A stretch of DNA of 64,000 bases, taken from positions 1 to 64,000 of the forward strand of contig NC_051098.1 in NCBI RefSeq assembly GCF_901709675.1, in the 5' to 3' direction. This DNA is from Syngnathus acus (Eukaryota; Chordata; Actinopteri; Syngnathiformes; Syngnathidae). Below are positions 43,133-54,673 of this stretch, in pieces (position 1 is the stretch's first letter; the number at the start of each line of letters is the position of its first letter). The notes beneath the pieces are model-generated. The model searched no databases and was not told the origin of the DNA. It saw only the letters and a list, made by a program, of their open reading frames with translations. A program made the translations under genes and the position numbers.

Positions 43133-43398
43133 CATTCAGTGAGTGCAACTTATCAGGGTACAAACTACTGGAGCCTAAATTGGGGAACAGGAGTTACTAA
43201 GTTGGTTCATGGTCACCCCTTACTGTTTCATGCCCATATCGCTTATTTCGAGTTGCTTTTATTGTTCATCTTGTCATTCGATGATATTGTCATTCTTTGC
43301 TTTCCTTTCACCATAGTTAGTTTCTTTTTGACGTATTCATTATAATTTCAATGCAGATTTGGAGAATAATGTCAACATTATATAGCTGCATTGGGTAT

Positions 43399-43735
<337 letters not shown>

Positions 43736-44748
43736 GGCCGAATTGGGTTCTAAATTTTGACCGGGGGGCCGAACCAGGAGCAGATGTATGTAGTGTTTGT
43801 GTGAAGTAATATAAATGACATGTAAAGGTCATTGCATAAAAGATTTTTACTTTTAGTAGATACTAAAGCATGGATATTAAAAAAGGCTTTTCGAAAACAA
43901 ATGCATTTATTAACAGCATTAAAAAAATATTTCACCAAAAAACTACTATCAGTGATTCTTATTAAATACGACACTGTTATGATGAATAACATTTTCCATC
44001 ACTTCAGCGCCTGCAGGTCAGATTTATGAAATATGTTTATCTAATGAGGCGAAATCACATCCAACGGCAAACATTCTAACCAAATACATCATCTTGAAGA
44101 ATCAGTGAAAGAATACATCTAAATAAAGTAATAAAGAAATCAATAGTATTGTTGGTTTCCCTTTTTGGCTAGTGCATCATAGTCTGGAGTAAAATTTGTT
44201 GTGGTAATTTTTAGGATAGAGCCGAGGTGTCGGTCCGTTAACCTAGATCTGTGACGGGCTTTGTTGACGTTCATGTGGCTGAACGTCTTCTCACACACGT
44301 AGGTCGAGCCAAATTGTCCACTCTTTTTTAACATTCGGCACTCACTGTCCACCTTTCTTTTCTTCGGGCCACTCATTTTAATGGAAGGATTCCAGGGGAA
44401 GGTTTGTGGGTGGCATTAGCGTAAAACTGTATCTGAAAACTCAACGCGCGAATTACGAGAATATTGACGTCACAGCCTACACTCGAAATTCGGCACTGAT
44501 AGATGAAATTACTACGTACTACTGAGTACGCACGCACACGCACTTGTGAGTGTGCACCGAGCTTTCTGACACGGCTCCCGGGAGTAAATGCGAGGGCGGG
44601 CGCTTCCCCATCTACTGGGGAAACATAGTAATTGCAGGGAAAATGACCCCAAAAAAATTAATAATACAATTTATTCAGGTTTGGCGGGCCGGATTAAACG
44701 GCCCCGTGGGCCGGATGTGGCCCGCGGGCCGTAGTTTGCCCACCCCTG
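43736..44748 (-). mobile_element. hAT deletion derivative
   Basis: The terminus at 44748 (minus 5' end) reads CAGGGGTGGGCAAACTACGG. The other side has sub-terminal hAT sequence (gccgaattgggttctaaatt), but its last bases are deleted. Interior coding is an internally deleted transposase. The left boundary is uncertain. Confidence 0.72.
44140..44376 (-). pseudogene. hAT transposase fusion of N- and C-terminal ends
   Basis: 78 residues. MSGPKKRKVDSECR, the usual basic start of this hAT group, runs within a few residues into GSTYVCEKTFSHMNVNKARH and RSRLTDRHLGSILK, the C-terminal dimerisation end. The zinc finger and the whole catalytic region have been removed in frame. It could only code a small DNA-binding-less dimerisation peptide; expression is unknown. 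Confidence 0.72.
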
Positions 44749-46011
44749 GTTTAGCAACACGAGAGTTGTAGAGGTTCAAAAGAAAGCCATTTAAAAGAAA
44801 TTAACATTTTTGATTTGGACAATTGCAGGCTAACAGGAGCATGAGAAAGAACAGCTGAGAAGCGGGATCTAATGGGATCGGGGAGATTGGAAATTCACAA
44901 CACCGTATTCTAAGTCACATTTTTGAGCAAGCATGACACAGGTAATAACGTTTGAGAGGTCGAGACGTAGATCAGGGCTAGATTTGCAACGCAGACACTT
45001 GATGAGTTAATTTTGAATACTGATACTGAAGACACAACCTACATCTCATTAAATTACATTACCTCTTTACACAATAGCTGGAATCTGTATCCAAAATTGA
45101 AGGCTTAAAGTGGGAAAGACAGAAGGATGAGGGATCTAAGTGAGGTGTGGAACGAGGGGAGCTTGGAGTAAGTCCCCTGGGGGGATGTGGTATGCACATG
45201 GAGCAAGGAGTGGTCTCAGCGGTTCCAACTCAAATAATTAGAAGAAGGAAGGGATTAGAATCGAAAAAAAGAAAACAACAGACAAAATGTCTCTCAAACA
45301 GGATGAGTTTGCAGGATTTACAATATAAAAACGAGATGGCTGTTACTAGGAGAAGTTGAAGTTTGATAAACAAACGTTATTAGCGAATTGATGGCAGCAG
45401 CTATATTTGGAGATACTCTTACAAGTTTGATGTCCCAGTCTGTCACTCTCAGTGCCAGGATCCCTGAAACTCAATCCCGAGACGCCGCCTGCAGCCGTGG
45501 ATGACTAGAAAACGGTGCCTGGCTTTGAGACACCTTTGGCCTTTGGCAAGAACAAAGAAAGACTGTTTTTGTGCTTGGAGGGGGCAAGCGACTCTCCGGA
45601 GGAAGGATGACATCCTCGGAGACGAGAAAAGACATTGAGAAGCGGAGGAACACACAATGCTGAAAATGGACTCATTAAAAAAAAATGGACTCATTCGAGA
45701 GTGATGGATGGGTTGGCTCTGAAGCAACAACAAAAGAACACCAACTTGAGAGGGTGAGGTGCTGCAAAAGACATATGAGACATGAAATGTCCGACAACCA
45801 AATCGCACTCCTTGCTGAGGCGTTACCAAACTTGGTGGAGCTTGGGTCAAAGTGTACGGGAGCTTCCTTGTGCACTGAGTTTGACATAACTGAGGAGATT
45901 TGATAAAAAATGGATTAATGTGAGAGCTACAGAGAAAAGCATCATAATCGGAGATTGAACAGATTTGGATTAAACAGATAGGTTAAAACGGTAGGAAACA
46001 AAGTCAAAGTC
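44749..46011. other. About 1.26 kb without recognisable gene
   Basis: Purine-rich sequence with many ga-rich stretches, no long frame, no repeat tail and no splice-bounded exon that I can identify. It may be ancient transposon or intronic DNA. Confidence 0.45.
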
Positions 46012-46690
46012 AAGTCAAAGTCAGCTTTATTGTCAATCCCTTCATATGTCAAGACACACAAAGAAACCGAAATTCCGTTTCCTCTATCCCACGGTGACGA
46101 GACACACAAGTAGACGACACAAAATAAAAACAAGAAGGCCAAACAATAAATAATAAATAAAAAATAATAAATAAATAAAATGAGCGATGAATAAATAATA
46201 AACCAATAACCCAATAAATAAGAGGAGCAAAACTGAGCCAGTGTGCATACAGCAGACAGTAAGCATAGCGCAAAGAACAGGACGCTACGCAGAAAGGGGG
46301 AGCGAGTTCAGGATCCTAACAGCCTGGAGTATGAAGCTGTTGGAGAGTCTGGTGGTGCGGGAGCGCAGGCTCCTGTACCGCCTCCCAGAGGGCAGAAGAT
46401 CAAACAAAGAGTGAGCGGGGTGACACACATCACTCACAATCTCGGTCGCCTTGCGGGTGAGATGGGAGGTGTAGATGTCCTTCAAGGAGGGGAGAGAAGC
46501 ACCAATAGTCTTACCAGCCGTAAGAGACAACAAGAGCGAGATCTGATATTTTGGCTTGTCAGGCTTAAGAAGTAGAAGTCGGGTCATATAAATTTTAGAA
46601 AAGGACCTTTGGACTAAAGTGAATTCAGTCAAGAGGAAGCTAGGTTGCTCAATGTACCTACTCAATACGATAGATGTTCGTTGCACCACA
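46012..46690 (-). mobile_element. L2-like LINE 3' fragment (family C)
   Basis: The minus-strand 3' end has a (gactctgact)-type tail (plus: caaagtcaaagtcaagtcaa). The end of RT is coded at 46285-46689. The same 3' end occurs at 60545-60875 (plus) and 61321-61656 (minus). 5'-truncated. Confidence 0.82.
46285..46689 (-). pseudogene. L2-like LINE C, RT C-terminal fragment
   Basis: The last 60 or so residues include LTRKATEIVSDVCHPAHSLF, DLLPSGRRYRSLRSRTTRLS and ILNSLPLSA, the conserved end of L2-type RT proteins. The preceding part is degraded. No catalytic motif remains. Confidence 0.75.
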
Positions 46691-46881
46691 GTGGAGTTTG
46701 GGTGGTCAGGTAGTTAGACATGTTCAAGACGGAACGGCCATAGTAATTTTTTACTTTCACACAATCATGCATAGGAGTTGCACAAGGCGTCAGTTAACAA
46801 GATAATGACTGCGATAGGGCTCAACTGCGACTGCACCGACATGGCAAAGTAGAAGCAAGAGAAAGGGATTATATGCTAAAC

Positions 46882-47795
46882 CAGTGGTCCCCAACCTTTT
46901 TTGCACCACGGACCGGTTACGTGTCAGAAATATTTTCGCGGACCGGCCTTTATATAAATAAATATATTTATATATTTATTATTTAAATATTTATATATAT
47001 AAATAGGATGAAATAAAATGATACGACTGGCATAAAAACAAATATAAACCACATAAAAATAAAACGTTGAATTCGTGGGAGCACCGAGCTCTTTTCTCAG
47101 AAATGAGCCGTTCCCATCTAGGCGTAATCGGAGACAATGACACCCGAAGTGGTTACGGTTTGTCTTTAAATGCAGGATGCTTGGTCTCCATGTGCCGAAG
47201 CAGGTTTGAAGGCTTCATTGCCTCTTAGCTAGCCTTTCGCCACATATGCGGAGTGAACTTGGCGCGTCAGAGTCACCTGTGGCGATAAATCCATATTTTA
47301 AGTAGGACTCCAGAAATGTTCTTTTAAATGCAGCTTTCCTTTTCTTAGAAGTCGTAGCCTCTTCTTCTTCAGTGTCCTCATTGGACGTTTTTCCCTTTCC
47401 GAAGAAGCTTTCCAAACTTCTCTGTTTCTTGCTCATTTTTGCTTGCCTCGCGGGCTTGACTGTGGTGACATGTCACGTGACCGAGACGAGCGCCCTGTGT
47501 CAAGAGTCCTTATTTTTCAGATGCACTGACAGATGTAATTGGGAGAGATTCGCCAAATTTTTTATATTTTTCGAAATAAATTCTTACTCATTTTTGCTAG
47601 CTTTGCGGGCTCGACTGGGGAAACATGTCACGTGACCGGGACGAGCGTCTTAATATGAATGAATTGATCGTCAATGAAAAAAAAAAAAAAAACTTTTTTT
47701 TTTTTTTTTTTTTTTTTCCTGTGCGGCTCCGCGGCCCGGTACCAAGTGACCCACGGACCGGTACCGGTCCGCGGCCCGGTGGTTGGGGACCACTG
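46882..47795 (-). mobile_element. hAT non-autonomous transposon (914 bp)
   Basis: Perfect 15-bp inverted ends CAGTGGTCCCCAACC / GGTTGGGGACCACTG and an exact 8-bp target duplication tgctaaac (46874-46881, 47796-47803). Sub-terminal repeats of cggaccggt occur at both ends. The element retains only a zinc-finger coding start (47215-47436). Confidence 0.93.
47215..47436 (-). pseudogene. hAT transposase N-terminus (BED-finger end)
   Basis: MSKKQRSLESFFGKGK, an acidic stretch, KRTFLESYLKYGFIATGD and then LRICGERLAKR, followed by a stop. Beyond the stop the minus strand still codes LLRHMETKHPAF, the His half of the BED-type zinc finger, after a shift. This is the N-terminal DNA-binding part of the ZBED5/FAM200-related hAT group. 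The catalytic part is absent from the element. Confidence 0.8.
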
Positions 47796-47803
47796 TGCTA
47801 AAC

Positions 47804-48994
47804 AGTTTGCTATAGAGTTACCAATAGGAGATTCTATCAAAAGAAGTACTAAGAGGTGGATGTGAAGATAACAGGAGGACGTAGATTTCCTGAGGTTTGG
47901 TAAGGGCAAACTCTATTGTCAAAGATAGGATTAGAGCGAGTGGGAATGGGGACATTTTGGCATTTTAACAGGGATTGACATCAAGGGAGATTGAGGATAG
48001 AAGAGCTGGACAGCAATGACGTAAATTACATTAAAAACTGCTCATTCGAGGGAGAGGGCTTGGCGCTCCCTGTGTGGAGCTGCAGCTTTGCAGAGGGGGG
48101 CAGACCGCGCGAGTGAGTGGATGAAAGGAGTGGTAATAGGCGATGATGTAAGGAAGCAGGGAGGGGTGCTGGATGGTGTGCCAGGTAGGATTTTTAGGAA
48201 AAGAAAAAAAAAGGGGGAAGTGAGACTCGCCAAGAGGGGCAATAAAGAGAGGCAGACTGAGAAACATATTTGAGCTAGACAACAGGAAACAGGGGGGAGC
48301 CAAAGGATGAAGTAAGAGGTCAGAGGGAGTGGTCTGACTATTCTTTCTTAAATTTTAATTAGGATAAGTAATAGGGATCGAGTTTGTAGGAGCAATCTGA
48401 GGTTATGGAGGCTCCCCCAAAACGCGGGCCCCACAGTTAGCCTCTCAGATAGACATATGACAATTTGCGATGAATCTGACTGGCCAGTTTATGGAAAATT
48501 TAATTGAAGATTTTACAATAGGTCTGGTTGATGAGTATGTCCAAATGAGAAGAGTTACATTTAGGAGTCAATGTTTGCCTGCTCACTGACAGACTAACTT
48601 TGCTTAGTGTGGGATGAGTACTGAGTGATAGTGACGAATGAGTGTGTCTGTGAGTGTGGAGATGGGTGCGCGCGCGTGTGATCGTCTATGACTGTGTGTG
48701 CGCAGTATGATTGGCCAGAGAGGTCTGAAGTTGGGATGATGTGATCACAATTGAGGATAAAATTCCTCTCACATGAAGGGGTGATACAGATTGGAGGGAC
48801 TGGAACTGGTAAGTGATGAGTTCTGACCGGAACCATGGTTCAGTGATCAATCAGGGGCACCATCGACAACAAAATGGCTCGATGGATAAGGCCCATTTCA
48901 GTGATATGATCAGACAAGACAGAACTAGCATAGAACATCAAGACTTTGGATGATTAGACGAGTGACGACTTTGGGCTCACTCGACGGGGTGACG
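47804..48994. other. About 1.2 kb without recognisable gene
   Basis: Sequence between two hAT insertions. It is compositionally like 44749-46011 (purine-rich, few stops but no convincing frame). I see nothing identifiable. Confidence 0.45.
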
Positions 48995-49089
48995 GACTAG
49001 GTCAGGGGTGGCCAACCAGTCAGAGACTAAGAGCCACATTTTTTACTGTGTCATCGCAAAGAGCCACATCATACACATGAGCACACATG

Positions 49090-49120
49090 AACACCCCCCC
49101 CACACACACACACACGCACG

Positions 49121-49155
<35 letters not shown>

Positions 49156-49178
49156 ACGCACACACACACACACACACC
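49090..49178. repeat. (CA)n microsatellite
   Basis: Imperfect cacacg/cacaca run inside the hAT element. Confidence 0.95.
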
Positions 49179-49370
49179 CCTCTGCTCAGCCAAATTTATT
49201 GTGTGACATTATTATGTCACGCACCAACATGATAATGACAAATTGACTCCTACAGTACTAAAACCACAGACCAAAGACCACATTTTCAACAATGAACATT
49301 GTGTGCATTGTCTCACACAGACAAACTCTCAGTTCAACAAATTCCACAAACAAAAACATAATAGGTTTTT

Positions 49371-49830
49371 TCACTTACTATGTGTGGCGGGACAGACCAT
49401 TCGTTTTAGTTTGTCGTTTTCAGGAGACAAGATTTCAATAACGTCACTGAGGCATATTTTAACGAACTCCACTTCATTGTATGGCTTTTTAGCCCGTGCA
49501 ATGTTCCAAGCCAGTTGAAACAATGCAAGGTATTTTTTTTGAAAAACTGTACCTATTTTTCTGCCTGACTTTTCAAAGTCTCCAAACTTGTGCTTGCGAA
49601 ATTCAGTCCCTTTTGCAAAGTCCTTATTGGCATGAAGTGAGCTGAAGTGGCGCTGACCATTTGAAGCTTTTAAATGCGCCAATGACGTCCGACATATCGG
49701 GCAGAATGGCTTGCCATAGCGTTCAACAAGAAACTTTAAGCTTTTCTGGACCTAATGGGCCCCCGTAGTCACAGTAGCCATTCATTAAAAAGCCATCAAA
49801 ACCAATCGCTCTGTTTGTCCCTCCTCCTTT
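49371..49830 (-). pseudogene. hAT transposase N-terminus with zinc finger
   Basis: In minus order, one frame codes RAIGFDGFLMNGYCDYGGPL (about 49720-49830). After a frameshift near 49720 the next codes FCPICRTSLAHLKASNGQRH and FSSLHANKDF, a CxxC...HxxxxH BED-type finger. AWNIARAKKPYNEVEFVKIC and ILSPENDKLKRMV follow, where the catalytic domain would start. The element then ends, so no transposase activity is possible. Confidence 0.8.
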
Positions 49831-50009
49831 GCGGGATTTCACCTCACGCGCATGCGCGTTTGACCAAAATACCATATTGAACTCAAGCGAAGCAAATACG
49901 CACGAAAAATAAACACAAATGTTGATATGAACGTAAAAGAGCCGCATGAAACCAGCCAAAGAGCCGCATGTGGCTCGCGAGCCGCGGGTTGGCCACCACT
50001 GGACTAGGT

Positions 50010-51491
50010 GGACAGTGACCAAATGTTTGATGCTTGAGCTTGCTTGCGACAAGAGCACGCTCTGCTTTGTTTTTCTGCGTGACTTGATTTTTTGCAGCAT
50101 CAGCCGCCAGCCAAGGAGCGGATTGCGCGTTGTTTGCGTAACTTGTTTTCATTTTTGCAGGTTGTCGATTGTGTTCGTGGAAAGTTTGTGTTGATTTTAC
50201 GAGAATATGTTAATCCTTACCCTTATGGTTTTTATGATGAATTTGTTGATGACATGGTTTTCAGGACATGATCCGCGGGCGCCAGGATTCATTTTATGAC
50301 TGTTTTTATTTTGATACTTGATGTCTGTGTAGTTTTTGTGTGTACAAATGTCCGCTGTCAGCAGGGCTATATGCTCACTGACAGGAGTGCGATGATTTTT
50401 GTTTGTGTTACCGAGTGTGTGGTGGACAGTCAATTTTGAAGGACTTGGGGTGACGGTCCCGGGGCCCAGATGTGAGCTAGAGGTTCCGCGGGCCTGGCTA
50501 CGATGAGTGTGGTGATGAGAGGGGACACTTTACCGGTTCCTTTTGATACGTAATGACACATTGTGTGAATGTGTCAAAGGGGGAGTGGTAAAATAGAAAT
50601 GGGTGAGTAGATTTCAATTTTTAATTGTGAGATTCAAAGTTTTTTTTTCCAAATTCACTTGTTTTTTTAAGCTTTAACAGGACATGCCAGAATTCAACAA
50701 GCAGTGATGGAAGGAGCAGAAGAAGCATCTTGAAAGAAAGGGAGTTAATGGGAGACAAGTACATGCGAGGGGGGCAGCGTGACGGGGGCTTTAATTTTCT
50801 TGCATGTTTTGATAATTCGTTTTTATATACCTCACTATGTTACCTCGTTGTTTGGCCGTGTTTATTTACTTCATTTATGTTACCTCATTTCTTTGCCTCG
50901 TGGTGTGTTTACGATATGACAATGCTAGTTTGTGTTTGGGGGGCATGGTTTTGTTCATTAATGTTTTTGGGGCTCATGCTACGCTTTGTGGAATGTGATG
51001 TGTGCCGGAGCTCCCTTCACATGGCTGACGCCAGGTGAGGGGGGTCTCTGGGGGTGTAGAATGGGCCTCCCTCTTTTTCCTCTTCATTAGATTGGCGAGG
51101 TTTTTTCGACAGTGGTCCGACGACCTTTTGGGGCTTCTAGCGGGCCACAGCAAAGTTTTCTCTCCAAATTGATGGCGTGGTTAAAATAGCACCGAATGGG
51201 GGTGTGCGTCAATTGGTTAAGCGGGTTGGGGGAATTCAATCTTAGTCATGTGTGGTTCCTGAGAAGCCTCAGATTGCTGTCAGGGAGAAATTCGATATTA
51301 ACTTAGGTCGAGTTTTCCTAGTTAAAGTAACCTTAAGTAGCATGCCTTGAGCGTGATTTAGAATGAGACAAATAGGTCCAAATTGTAGATGGAAACCATA
51401 AAATGTTTGGGGGAAGATTTTTGGATGTTTACCGATGTCATTTCTGGTCGAACCGTTCTCGAGACACTTAGAGTGTCACGTAGAGGGGAAT
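50010..51491. other. About 1.5 kb without recognisable gene
   Basis: No supported coding region. A purine tract caaagggggagtgg near 50576 and agaggggaata near 51482 resemble retroviral polypurine tracts. The second lies directly before the LTR-like stretch. Confidence 0.35.
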
Positions 51492-51897
51492 ATGTAGTGT
51501 ATTTTTATTTAGGTCTCATGCAATGTATATTTCATTTCTAAGCTAAGAGGTGACCAGGTCACGCGCGCATGGGATTTTATGGGGCCTGGGCCAGGAAGGC
51601 AGACTTCCTGGCACCAGGATACAGGACTCGGCCATTTGGTTAGAATCAACAAGGCAGGCTGGGGGGTCAGAGGACATCCAGCAGCCCTCGTGTGCGTGCG
51701 CCCGAGTAAGTGGGGCACGGGGTATAAGACCCAAGGCGGGAGAAGAAAGGGGGACTTCTTTTTTTGGCTAGAGAGAGACACTTCAATTCTGACATCGGTT
51801 GAATAAAATCTTTCCCCAATCAGCCGTGTGTCACTGAAGTTTTCCTTCCCTGAGCCAGCCACCTATCCACCGTTTGATCTTGGAGACCAGCAGAACA
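51492..51897 (+). mobile_element. Possible LTR (about 0.4 kb)
   Basis: Starts tgtagtgtatttttatttag after a purine tract. It has ggggtataagacccaaggcg (TATA) near 51719 and gttgaataaaatctttcccc (poly(A) signal) near 51798, in correct order and spacing for U3-R-U5. It ends near cagcagaaca. No partner LTR or primer site was found, and no coding proteins lie next to it. Confidence 0.4.
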
Positions 51898-51934
51898 TCG
51901 AAGAGAATTCACCACAGATCCATGATCCTGAGCG

Positions 51935-52550
51935 ATGCAGCACAGTGCTTACTGTTTTCCCCAGGTTCCTTGTTTGGCAATGAGGTTCGAAGCAAAACAC
52001 AGGTTTTTCAAGAACACAATAAAACATTTCAAAATCATAAAGTCACTAGCTAGAAAACATCAGATAGCTGTGGCATACCACTGGGAATCAATGCCATTTA
52101 AAATGATTAACTGTGGTCCAGTAAACAGTAAAAACTGTTCAGCTAAATGGTTTGGCAACTGGTGAAATAATTGCTAAAGAACAGCAGGTTGACTTGAACT
52201 GTGAAGTTGATGTGACATCTTGGATCACTTGTTTTGGGACAGAGTATCGCCCAGGCCTTTGGGTTTGTTCAAACATAGAGGAGGCTTTACCAGTATTCAG
52301 TCAGATAAAAGACATTGTTGCATTTAACGGAGACTATTTTCTTGTAGTAGAAGATTTTGTGACGCGTAGTTTTGCAGAGCATTTCCATTCTTTTCATGTC
52401 AGACAGGGACATCCTGAAAACGTATTCATGCTGAAAGTTGATAAGTTGCTCTGGTTTAAGCCATTTGATCTGCAGGCAACATATGGTTTTGACCGTGATG
52501 ATCAATGTGTGGTGCCTGTGAATGTTTTTGTATCGGAAATGTGTCACTGA
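51935..52550 (+). pseudogene. Fragment of an unrecognised intronless-looking ORF
   Basis: Two frames joined near 52150. The first codes LAMRFEAKHRFFKNTIKHFK, IIKSLARKHQIAVAYHWES. The second codes EVDVTSWITCFGTEYRPGLW, FSQIKDIVAFNGDYFLVVED and FDRDDQCVVPVNVFVSEMCH, then a stop at 52550. MRxEAKHxFFK is familiar to me from the C-terminus of large uncharacterised teleost proteins, possibly of transposon origin, but I cannot assign a function. It has a natural-looking stop but one frameshift, and lacks its N-terminal part, so it is a broken gene piece. Confidence 0.5.
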
Positions 52551-52864
52551 AGTGGTAACATGCTTTTTGTTTTCAACTTGACAATTATTTTTATAGAAAA
52601 TGTCCAGTTTTTTTTCCACCATTGCTCTATATCATATGTGTCAAACTCAAGGCCCGCGGGCCACATCCGGCCCGGCATGCAATTATATCCGGCCCGCGAG
52701 ATCATTTTATATTATTGTTACTAATGGCCCGACGATATGAAGCGATGATAACATAATAAACTACAGATCCCATAATGCAGTGCTTTCGCTGCCTTGCCGA
52801 GCGTTTTTCCGCGGCAATCAGGTCAAGTGCTTGTTGCTGCAAGTTATTGCGAAGCTAGCGCCTC

Positions 52865-53626
52865 ATGATGCCGAAGAGAAAAGTTGATTCTGAAAACAGA
52901 GCCTTTAAAAACCGATGGGAGGTTGAGTATATGTTTACTGACATTGCCGGTAAGCCCGTTTGTCTCATTTGTGGCGCTAATGTGGCTGTATTGAAAGAGT
53001 TTAATCTAAGACGGCACTATGAAACAAAACATCTGGATAACCTGAAAGACCTGAATGCAGAGCAGAAGATACAGAAGGTAGAAGAGTTAAAGAAGAAGCT
53101 GACATTCCAGCAGACGTTTTTCACCCGTGCAAAATCACAAAGTGAAGCTGCTGTGAAAGCGAGTTTTATCGTGGCAGAGGAGATCGCCAAAGCAGGCCGG
53201 CCATTCACAGAGGGAGAATTTCTGAAGAGCTGCATGGTCAAGGTGTGCGACATCATATGTCCAGACAAAAAGCAGATGCTGGCAAATGTAAGCATGAGTA
53301 GAAATACGGTTGCTGATCGAGTTTGTGAGATGGCCACTGATTTAAGAACACAGTTGAGTAAAAGAAGCAAAGACTTTATTGCATACTCTCTTGCTGTGGA
53401 TGAAAGTACTGACATGACTGACACTGCAGAGCTAGCCATCTTCATCCGTGGGGTGGACTCCGATTTGCGTGTTACTGAGGAAATATTGGACATTAAACCG
53501 ATGCACGGGACAACGACCGGAAAGGACATTTTTGAAAACGTATGTCAAAGTGTAACCGACATGAAACTGCCCTGGGACAAACTTATTGGTCTTACAACTA
53601 AATGGAGCACCGGCTATGTGCGGTGA
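52865..53626 (+). pseudogene. hAT transposase, N-terminal part
   Basis: MMPKRKVDSENRAFKNRW start; BED-type zinc finger CLICGANVAVLKEFNLRRHY with ETKH; then a linker, GRPFTEGEFLKSCM, SMSRNTVADRV and the first catalytic block AVDESTDMTDTAE near residues 178-190, followed by LAIFIRGVD. It matches the GTF2IRD2-like hAT group. The frame breaks near 53600 just before the second catalytic Asp block (DGAPAM, next segment). Confidence 0.87.
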
Positions 53627-54240
53627 GAAAAGTGGACTAGTAGGAAGGATGCGAGAAAAGATGCAGGAGGAGAACTGTACTGGTGAGTTAACAACATACC
53701 ACTACATCATACACCAGGAAGCACTGTGTGGCAAAGTCCTGAAGATGGACCATGTAATGAGCACTGTAACGCAAACCGTAAACTTTATCCGAAGTAGAGG
53801 TTTAAATCACCGGCAATTTCAGTCATTTATGCGGAGTATAGATTCAGAGTTTGCCGACATTCCTTATCATACAGAGGTGCGTTGGCTAAGTTGGGGGAAA
53901 GTTCTCAACAGAGTTTTTGAGCTCAGCAACAAAATCTGTCAGTTCATGGACAGTAAAGGCAAAGACTCCACCGTTTTACGGGATGAAAAGTGGAAATGTG
54001 AGTTGCCGTTTCTAGCTGACATAACCGCACATCTCAATGCCTTAAACCTCCAGCTCCAGGGACGTGACCGCATGATCACTGACATGTATGACGCAGTGAA
54101 GGCATTTCAAGTGAAGCTGATTTTATGGGAGACACAAATGCTTCAGTGCAACTTGTCCCACTTTCCCTGTTGCCAAGTAATGCTGAACCAAGTCGGCACA
54201 ACGGTGTTCCCAAATACGCACTTTGCTGTTAAACTGAGCG
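53600..54240 (+). pseudogene. hAT transposase, central catalytic part
   Basis: After the frameshift, NGAPAMCGEKSGLVGRMREK carries an Asn where the catalytic Asp of DGAPAM is usual. Then come HYIIHQEALCGKVLKMDHVM, FIRSRGLNHRQFQSF, PYHTEVRWLSWGKVL and LNLQLQGRDRMITDMY. Coding is lost near 54200. Besides the shift, the Asp-to-Asn change would itself weaken catalysis if real. Confidence 0.82.
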
Positions 54241-54673
54241 CACGGAGTTCGCACGGCGCTTTGGTGATTTTGAGGAACAAAAGAAGAATTTCGAGTTGTT
54301 TCGCAACCCATTTGCCGTCGACGTGGAATCTGCACCTGTTCAGATGGAGCTGATTGAGCTGCAGTGTAATGGGACGCTAAAGTCAAAGTACTACACTGCA
54401 GGGCCCACAGAGTTTATTCACTCCATTCCCGCAGCAATGTCCCAACTCCGTCTACATGTGGCTCGAACCTTGTGCATGTTTGGTAGCACATATCTGTGTG
54501 AGAAGCTGTTCTCAGTGATGAAGACAAACAAAACAGCACACAGGAGTCGTCTCACTGATGAGCACCTTCAGTCTATCCTGAGAGTCTCCACAACACGGGA
54601 CCTCACACCAAACATAAACCAACTTGTTGCCAAAAAAAGATGCCAATCATCCGGCTCTAATAAAATGGCATAA
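54236..54673 (+). pseudogene. hAT transposase, C-terminal part
   Basis: Resumes with TEFARRFGDFEEQKKNFELF, then FAVDVESAPVQMELIELQCN, LCMFGSTYLCEKLFSVMKTN and KTAHRSRLTDEHLQSILRVS to a stop at 54673. This is the complete hAT C-terminal dimerisation region, including the catalytic Glu neighbourhood. Confidence 0.85.

Larger units (their letters stand above)
49003..50001 (-). mobile_element. hAT non-autonomous transposon (999 bp)
   Basis: Ends CAGGGGTGGCCAACC and GGTTGGCCACCACTG (one mismatch) with an exact 8-bp target duplication gactaggt (48995-49002, 50002-50009). Sub-terminal agagccacat/agagccgcatg motifs occur at both ends. Contains a CA microsatellite and N-terminal transposase coding only. 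Confidence 0.92.

Noticed and set aside
46049-46273. Hydrophobic frames near 46.1 and 61.4 kb as membrane proteins
   Set aside because: They are AT-rich 3' untranslated sequence of LINE family C read in antisense or out of frame.
50730-51038. 102-residue hydrophobic frame as an envelope or membrane protein
   Set aside because: No signal, glycosylation or fusion-type motifs in convincing order, and no similarity I recognise; the composition reflects T-rich DNA.
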